A stretch of DNA of 64,000 nucleotides from positions 73,828,001 through 73,892,000 of the forward strand of contig CM055095.1 of the NCBI GenBank assembly GCA_029204225.1, written 5' to 3'. The position numbers and the translations under genes are program-made. Positions 57,201 to 64,000 of the stretch are shown piece after piece. The DNA comes from Diphasiastrum complanatum. Its lineage: Eukaryota > Streptophyta > Lycopodiopsida > Lycopodiales > Lycopodiaceae. Position 1 is the stretch's first letter; every line of letters starts with the position of its first letter. Below the pieces are notes generated by a model, which was not told where the DNA came from, searched no databases, and saw only the letters and a list, made by a program, of their open reading frames with translations.

Positions 57201-57705
57201 TGGGATGTGTTTCATTAACAACTTCCCTATAATTCCTCTTGAATTGAAAACCTTTCTTTGGATCATTAGGCTAGTGACCCCTAAATGGCAGAGGTGTGTC
57301 GTCAAAATACTTTGCAGCCCTAATATCATCTTCTAGGATTTTTGGTAATCCATCAATAAACATTAAAATTTGTACCTTTGGTGGAATGTCACTATAAAGT
57401 GGATTTAGGAGAGCGATAAATTTCTCCCACACTTGTATGCCTATTTAAAACAACCTCTTTCCCTATTTGGATGCTCTCACTAAAGCTTATCAACTTATGG
57501 AAGGTTCTAGAAACTTCTCCAAAAAGCTCGATAACTTGACTAGATTCAATGCATCACTACTAACCAATTAGAGTAGGTCCAAAATTTGACCTTATCAACT
57601 TGCCTAAGTTGCCAAACCTAGTAAATCCACTTAGTCTATTGTTGGGCCTTATGAACTTTATAAAGTCTATCTCTAAGTTTAAAATGCATACTGGCTAAAA
57701 TAGCC
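54215..57705 (-). pseudogene. Ty3/gypsy (chromovirus-like) gag-pol
   Basis: Minus strand. Gag C-terminus (57705-57060) has a zinc knuckle CFKCNDEGHLA.DC with a stop before the last Cys (about 57115-57070). Protease (57025-56564): FFDIGSTHNFI and VDIVLGQHWHFD. Reverse transcriptase: [36 protein letters not shown] (56195), [13 protein letters not shown] and FLDDILVFSKTL (about 55890-55840). RNase H (55577-55097) includes DASDYAI and is disturbed by a 127-bp tandem duplication. The integrase zinc region (54830-54534) has HPGIQRTLDLVRRQFWWP, and the core (54473-54230) has VIVDKLKKFAQFIPT and IVSDRDPKFIGNFWQ. It stops in the core. Many stops and frameshifts are present. A Copia-A copy interrupts gag at 57711. 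No chromodomain remains to confirm the clade. Confidence 0.88.
55181..55432 (-). repeat. 127-bp tandem duplication inside gypsy RNase H
   Basis: The unit 55181-55307 is repeated at 55308-55432 with few changes, so the RNase H peptide DPNKAFVVR.DASDYAI appears twice. A length of 127 bp is not a multiple of three, so the duplication shifts the frame. Confidence 0.85.
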
Positions 57706-57710
57706 AAATA

Positions 57711-59421
57711 TGATGGGGCAAGGGAGATAGAAGAACATGAACGGAGAAGAGCAGGAATATTGCAGAATAGCTCTCCCATTCTAATCAGCTGTTAAATGCA
57801 AAAATAGTCTAATAGACAGCTTATGCTAAATGGAATCATAGCTTTAAGTGTTTTAATTGCCCAACAGGATCTTAAAAATTAATTCATACCCTAAAACAAG
57901 AGTACAGTCCACCGAAGAGATTAGAGATGATTTGTATGTGTGGTACTATTGAAATCAGATTCAATGTGAAGACGTCCGTGTTTAGATCAGAGTGAGTAAA
58001 CAAGCGCGATCAACAACAATGAAAGTGCATTCAATCACAACAACCATTCATCTATGTTGTACACAGATAAAAGCAAGCTATTACACTGAAGCACAATACA
58101 AAATAGCAATTACAACAAAAAATGACGGCGTAATTGGGAGGCTCAAATAATGTGTCTCATGGACGAAGCAACCCGTAATCTATGCTTGGATGATCTATTT
58201 ATAGATTTCATCCATGTATTAATTACATTAAACCCTAAACCTATTTAGAAAAGTCGTTGTACTTGAAAGTATATGGCTTCTGTGACAACTATACATGTTG
58301 ATATGTACTCTGCCTCTATCGAAAAAAGCGTTTTTGCTTCCTTGAGTTCCACGAAATCGGTCCCCCTGTAAGGTAGAAACAGAACCCGGAGGTAGATTTT
58401 TTGGTAGAGACTGTTCCTTCCCAATCTGAGTTGGAGCAGCCTCGCAGGATGAGTGGGTTGATAGTATTTCCATCATAACATAAGATGTGATTTGAACTTC
58501 CCTGAATATATCTCATCACTCTCTTTAATGCTTTCCAATGAGAGATCCTAGGATTAGACATGAATTAACTTAACGTGCTAATAGTATATGCTAAATTTGG
58601 TCTAGTACACAACATTGCATACATTAGAGATCCGATTAGTGAATGATAAGGGTACTTCACTAAGTTGAGTACTTCACTATCAGTCTCAGCACAAGAAGGT
58701 TTAGTCAACACTATACTTGGATCCATTGGGATACCAATTGGTTTGCAATCAGACAAATGAAACTTTTCTAAGATGTCTTTTAGATATGTCTGCTGGCTAA
58801 GATAGATTTTCTTCTGAAGTCTATGTCTAGTAATGTGAATTCTTAGCAAAGAATGAACAGCTCTTAAATCGGTCATGTCAAATTCCTTTGACAGATCACT
58901 CTTAGTAGTGTACAGAAGAGAAGTGTCGTTAGACCAAATAGATGCATCATCTATGTAAAGAGCTATGTGAACTGAATTGGTGCCTATATGCTTTGAATAA
59001 ACATCATAGTCAGCTGAATTGTTTGCAAATCCTAATTGAATGAGATAAGAGTTGATTCTATCGAACCATACTCTTGCGGCCTATTTTAGACCATAGATTG
59101 CTTTGTGCAGCTTGCACACTTTGTGCTCTTGGCCTTTGACTTTGAATCCTTTCGGTTGGAAGGTGTATAGCTCCTCTTCGACATTGTCATTGAGAAATGT
59201 TGTCTTGCCTTTGCTGGAGATCAGCCGTAAGCACGTTGTAAGCGTTCTTCAAATAAATTGGCTGTCTAAGTTTGTGATTCCTGCAGGTATCAGATGAGCA
59301 GACGTAAAACCAAAGTTGGTTTCACCTAACCCTAGATCAATGATCAATAACGAGCAGGAAAAATCATGAAATAGAAATTAGTCATTCACCAAGGAGGCAA
59401 CTGTGGGCTTACTTTTCAACA
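57711..59421 (-). mobile_element. Copia-A copy 3, deleted, with target-site duplication
   Basis: The element begins on the minus strand at 59421 (TGTTGAAAAGTAAGCC) and ends at 57711 (TTGCCCCATCA). Both sides carry AAATA (57706-57710 and 59422-59426), a 5-bp target-site duplication, so the outer ends are original. Inside, about 210 bp of 5' LTR (59421-59210) are fused to reverse transcriptase at KTTFLND. Reverse transcriptase continues 59200-58620 (INSYLIQLGFANNSADYDV, the YIDD active site near 58960, SDCKPIGIPMDPS). RNase H (58561-58316) is followed by a 3' LTR truncated to about 58290-57711. Gag, protease and integrase are gone. One stop lies near 59078. Confidence 0.88.
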
Positions 59422-59940
<519 letters not shown>

Positions 59941-61264
59941 TTGTAAGCTTTGTAAGACCAAAACAAAGCATGTATTAGATCTTGTACATAGCGATCTCTG
60001 GGGTCCAATGCCAACTCCATCATTAGGAAATGCAATCTATTTTATCACTTTCATAGATGATTATTCTAGATGGTCTACAACCATGTTCATTAAGCACAAA
60101 TTTGAAGCCTTTGAATGCCTCAAGAGATTCAAGGCCATGGCTGAGACACAAACATCTAGGAAAGTGAAGGCACTCCAAATTGATGGTGGCGGCGAATACA
60201 TCTCTAACAAGATGTCCGACTACATGGCTGAACATGGTATTAGAAGACAGTTCACCACTTCTTATTCACCTCAACAGAATGGGATTGCAGAAAGGAAGAA
60301 TCGAACTCTTCTCAATTCAGCCAGATCCATGCTACATCAAGCACACCTACCTGTGAAGTTTTGGGCAGAAGCTACTGCCACAACCTGTTACATGCAAAAT
60401 AGAGCCAACAGCAAAGCTGTCAACAACAAGACTCCTCATGAAGTATGGCATGGGCACAAGCCTAGTGCCAACCATTTAAAAATCTCTGGTTGTATATATT
60501 TTGTTCACATTCCTAAATAGCTTAGGAAGAAGCTGGATCATAGGACAAATTAATGTATTTTCATTGGCTATCTTGATGAACATAAAGCTTATAAAGTTTA
60601 TGATCCATCCACCAATGTAGTATTTGTCTCTAGGGATGTAATATTTCAAGAACATACATACTATGATTTTAAACAACCATCAATAAACGATGCTATGTCA
60701 TTTCATCCTATTTTATGTAGCATGGATTCTTCCAACGTTGATGGTCCTTCTACAGAACCAACAGCTACAACTATAGAAGCCGAGCAGCCGACAATACCTA
60801 TCATCAGAGCAAATCTAAAAAAATTCAAGAAGAAGCATCATCGCATCCTGGTCAACCCAACATCCGCGGATCCTCACGGACTCAGACAGTCCCTGAGAGG
60901 TATGCACCTCAATCATTCTGGACTTCATCAGAAAAACAGAGAGCCTAGCCGAAGCATTTAAATCCAAGGATGCTATGAAGTGGCAAGAAGCTATGGAAAT
61001 CGAGTATAACTCACTTTTGACGAATCAGACCTGGACGCTGGTTGACTTCCCCACTCACAAGAGAGTTATCAACAACAAGTGGATCTTCAAGAAGAAGATC
61101 AACTTTAATGGTTCCATTGCAAAATGGAAAGCACGGATGGTGGCTAATAGATTCACTCAAGTCCAAGGAGTGAATTATCAAGAAATTTTCAGTCTTGTCG
61201 TCAAGATGCAGTCAATCAGGACTCTGATAGCGTTACCAGCTGCAAAAGACCTCGAAATACACCA
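59941..61264 (+). pseudogene. Copia-A-family integrase and start of reverse transcriptase
   Basis: Starts at the integrase zinc region end (CKLCKTKTKHVLDLVHSD). The catalytic core has FIDDYSRWSTTMFIKH, DGGGEYISNKM and YSPQQNGIAERKNR. The frame is open for about 190 codons to 60520, then breaks and continues (VFIGYLDEHKAYKVYD type, 60555-60610). A Ser/Thr/Pro-rich linker (60695-60961) leads to reverse transcriptase (60975-61264): NQTWTLVDFPTHKRVI, NKWIFKKK, FTQVQGVNYQEIF, ending at HQMD. The same peptide stretch is seen at 17545-17810, so it belongs to the Copia-A family. Foreign sequence follows at once. Confidence 0.88.
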
Positions 61265-61568
61265 AATGGATAAGGACGTTTTTGTTTTTTGCTGTCCCAA
61301 GCTTCCAAAACTTGCAAACCCTTGCTCTGATACCAAATGTCAGACTCTCTCACCTGTCTTCCTCACATAACTAACTTGTGTGGTTGTGTTTTGTGGGATG
61401 GTGGCAGGCCTGAGTGTCCTAAAACTTGCTTCGCTTTATGGTACTCTATACCATAAGACTTTATACAGCTTTGTTCTTACCTGTTATGCTATAAATTGAA
61501 GGGTTCATAGGGTTTGGTCTTGACTTGTCAAGACTTGACTTGTCAAGAGGGACTATGTGAAATCTTGT

Positions 61569-61620
<52 letters not shown>

Positions 61621-61668
61621 AGTCACTCACGGTCCATTTGAATCAACCTATAATACTCAATTCCAACA
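61265..61668 (-). mobile_element. LTR (61338-61668) with primer-binding site, minus strand
   Basis: Read on the minus strand: LTR from TGTTGGAATTGAG (61668) to GAGTCTGACA (61338), 331 bp, TG...CA, containing (CT)n at 61571-61615 on the plus strand. Two bases later TGGTATCAGAGC (61335-61324), the standard Copia primer-binding site, starts the internal region, of which only about 70 bp to 61265 remain before the Copia-A-type fragment. It is the 5' end of an otherwise lost element. Confidence 0.75.
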
Positions 61669-63239
61669 ACAAGATTAAAAAATAATATCCATGCATATAT
61701 CATTCATGTGGATAATGTGTGAGCAAAAAAACCCCACTTTGATTTGCTGACATGGACAAGATAACTGAATTTTGTATGTAATATACTTGTGTGAATAATC
61801 CATGCCACCAACCTCAATCACACTTCATTCTTAAATTCTTGCCGAAGTTTTTAAGTTTTGTTTTCTGTGGAAGTTCTGGTGGACTTAACGAATTGACTAA
61901 GTGTCATGTGCTACGTGAATAATGGGCTTGGATAACACAAAGGTTTTTAGTTGTATCTGGTTGAATCTTTTGATTCAAGGGACAAAAAATATACGGAGCT
62001 TGGATTACATCATAGGTGTAGGCAATTGGCCCTAACAAAGCATTTTACGATGTGTGATTGATGGATATATCCATGATTTGCTATCCATGGATTGTGTATT
62101 TGAAGCCATATGAACCTTAAAATTTGAATACTTGAAGCCGAAAGCCCAAGGCCATATGAAAGCTACAAAATGAATACTCAAGGTTTGAGGCTTAAGGTAT
62201 GTGGACTAAGTGCAAACAGTTGTTGTAAAATAATTTCAAGTCAACCTTAGAAAAAATTCTACAATGCTATGAAAAAAATTAGAAACTCACTACAAGAAAA
62301 TCGATTAGTGGATTATTACATGTAGTAACCCGACAAATTTTGAAGCTAATCTAGTTGAAATTGGCATGTGAAATTTATGGTTTTGTATGGATGACAATCA
62401 AATGCAAAGTCTAAGCCAAATGCATGATTTTGAACAATTGTGAGCTCCTACTCAACATCAAACTTCTTGATATAATATATCACAAAAGAGACAACTCTTG
62501 TAAACTACAAAGTGAAAAAGATTATTCTCATTATAACATTTTGTAGGCCTTTTGATGCCTATTTACATGGAAATTGTAAAATAAAATTTTATTAATTGTG
62601 ACTCAATGAACGTATTGGAGCCTCTATTAAGTAACCAATGTGTTGTAGGTTAATCCATCAAAATTTAGATTAATTTAGCTACTTTAGTAGTATTGTGATA
62701 TGAGCCCCAAAGAAATAAATGTCGTAAAATTGGACTAATAAGGACACTAAGATATTGTGATTGTGGTTAAAAACTCATTGTGATATATCCTTACCACGAC
62801 TGGTGTCTACTTCAATTGAACTCACCCCAAAAGAGGTAGTATTTTGGAAGGGGCAAAGGACCTCAAATGAGTTATTATGGATTTTGGTTTACATCAAAAT
62901 ACCCCAAACAAGGATCATAAAATGTCGGTATGTGCCCCAAGATATGAGCATTGAGTGGGCTAAAACTAGCTCTAGTCAGGTATTAACTCTAGAATCAGAG
63001 AGTCTATTACTAGTCGAATCAAATCTTTGATACTCGAGTTTATCTCGGTTTTGATACCAGTGGAGCACCTATATACTCACCCAACATTGGTGGCAACTCG
63101 AACTAAGTATGAACGAGGGAGGGACGCTTTTCCCTCCAATGGAGAATGTGATAGGGCCCATCCCCATTGACATGTCCTGGGGAATTTTGACCCTCAATAT
63201 AGAGCATGGGCCCTAAAGCCACCCTTAGAAATATCATAG
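61669..63239. other. no gene identified; possible CACTA terminus
   Basis: A/T-rich. 'cactacaagaaaa' at 62288-62300 matches the typical terminal sequence of plant CACTA (En/Spm) transposons, but the inverted partner was not found. A frame of 89 codons at 62761-63030 has no recognisable motif. Confidence 0.35.
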
Positions 63240-63690
63240 TACATAGGCTAGTTTTTAGGGTTCTTCCGGGGGAGGGTTTTGCTCACAATCCATTACCTCC
63301 TCCTCCTCCTCCCCTTTTTGCGTTCCGCTCCTATTTGCCATCGGCCATCAGCCATCGGCCCAAGGAAGCCGCCATAGCTGTCGTCTGATTTCCATGTTCC
63401 ATGATGGTGTGAGATGTGTGTTGTGGCCGCTGAACGGATCGCTTATTTGAATCGTCTGTTGTGCAGCAGTCTGGCACAGTGTAAGAAATTGCATGCATGC
63501 TTGGTTATCCGCTCCATGCCTACGGTCTTTTCAGTTTTCCCTTGATTTTATTCTATTCTATTTTGATGCGATTTACCTGATTTTGATTTGGTTCGATTTG
63601 TGAACCCTTGTTTAGGTTTATGACGTGAGTGGTTGTTGAGGTTTTTGGCTTGATCATGATGAGATTGTAGGGTTTTATTGCAGGAGTAGG
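63240..63690 (+). promoter_or_regulatory. TFIIS promoter, 5' UTR and probable 5' UTR intron
   Basis: A telo-box-like 'tttagggtt' near 63253-63262, a CCT-rich stretch near 63297-63318 and 'gccatcggcc' repeats near 63337-63358 are typical of housekeeping plant promoters or leaders. 'gttttattgcag' at about 63672-63683 is a good splice acceptor seven bases before the start codon. 'cagtgtaaga' near 63477 is one possible donor. The arrangement is inferred. Confidence 0.5.
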
Positions 63691-63873
63691 ATGGCGGGGA
63701 AGGCAGCGGCTGGTAGCCAGCTGCTGGAGCTGTTTGAGAAGGCCAAACGTGCTGCAGAGAAGGCAGCGGAGGTGGATGAAGGGCAAACAAATGTCGAAGC
63801 AACGCGATGCCTTGATGCATTGAAAGCTTTAGGAGTGTTTCCCGTCACTACATCTCTCCTCATGTCGACACAA
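63691..63873 (+). CDS. transcription elongation factor TFIIS, first coding exon
   Basis: Encodes the start of the N-terminal LW domain of TFIIS, the factor that helps stalled RNA polymerase II resume by stimulating transcript cleavage in the nucleus. The 61 residues include QLLELFEKAKRAAEKAAE and CLDALKALGVFPVT and end at STQ, where plant TFIIS proteins continue with V-G-K-type residues. The exon ends CAA before GTATGC (donor at 63874), in phase 0. The frame also stays open to 63921, but the residues beyond the donor do not fit the family. Polymerase-binding and zinc-ribbon domains would lie beyond the window. The start codon is the first ATG after the acceptor. Confidence 0.85.
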
Positions 63874-64000
63874 GTATGCAGTTCTGGTGCTCTGTCAAAG
63901 GCTTCATTGTTATTATTTTAGTTGATTTTTGCACGGGAGAATTTATTCCAAAATACAGCTCTTCAGATATAAGAAACCCAATTTTTACATTCAAGGGTAT

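Overview
This window reads as nuclear DNA of a land plant with a repeat-rich genome. It holds three recognisable plant genes: an intron-containing gene for cytosolic ribosomal protein L7 (30525-32511, minus), an intronless LOB-domain (LBD) transcription factor (49298-49726, plus), and the first coding exon of transcription elongation factor TFIIS (63691-63873, plus; the rest lies beyond the window). Almost everything else is transposon debris: Copia and Ty3/gypsy retrotransposons, a Helitron, a hAT element, a non-LTR-type reverse transcriptase pseudogene, tandem arrays and long (CT)n or (TG)n tracts. No bacterial-type operons, CRISPR arrays or rRNA genes were seen. The reverse transcriptase pseudogene resembles sequences I associate with seed-free plants, so a fern or similar lineage is my guess, but the window does not settle the taxon.

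Layout. 0.7-3.1 kb: an element with an unrecognised zinc-knuckle ORF ending in a good LTR. 4.4-5.2 kb: a decayed ORF of unknown family. 7.3-21.3 kb: a nest. A Copia element (here Copia-X) was split by a second Copia (Copia-A, target-site duplication GGGAC), which was split by a Ty3/gypsy element carrying an extra ORF after integrase. A solo LTR (duplication CTCCC) sits in Copia-A, and about 4.3 kb of the nest (about 16.45-20.75 kb) appears to have been inverted. 22-23 kb: palindromic motifs. 23.6-26.8 kb: three tandem units, each ending in (TG)n. 27.3-29.1 kb: reverse transcriptase pseudogene. 30.5-37.6 kb: RPL7, with a possible distant 5' UTR exon and promoter near 37.5 kb and Copia debris between. 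38.1-41.4 kb: Copia-B. 43.3-47.3 kb: a gypsy gag joined to a second copy of the extra ORF, with no pol. 47.4-48.6 kb: Copia-D and hAT fragments. 49.1-49.7 kb: LBD gene behind a minisatellite. 52.3-53.5 kb: Helitron Rep remnant. 54.2-57.7 kb: a second gypsy lineage, cut by a deleted Copia-A copy with intact AAATA duplications. 59.9-61.3 kb: another Copia-A-type fragment ending at a foreign LTR and primer-binding site. 63.2-64 kb: TFIIS promoter, leader and exon 1.

The host genes look independent of each other. The retroelement genes encode the usual gag, protease, integrase, reverse transcriptase and RNase H parts, and nearly all carry stops, frameshifts or deletions. The most unusual items are the inverted nested insertion, the extra coiled-coil ORF with its leader of GAAnnTTC palindromes (two copies), the unrecognised LTR-associated ORF at the left edge, the GC-AG intron in RPL7, and the reverse transcriptase pseudogene with a zinc-knuckle and nuclease-like tail. 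All coordinates and homology calls were made by eye; no database search or alignment was run.
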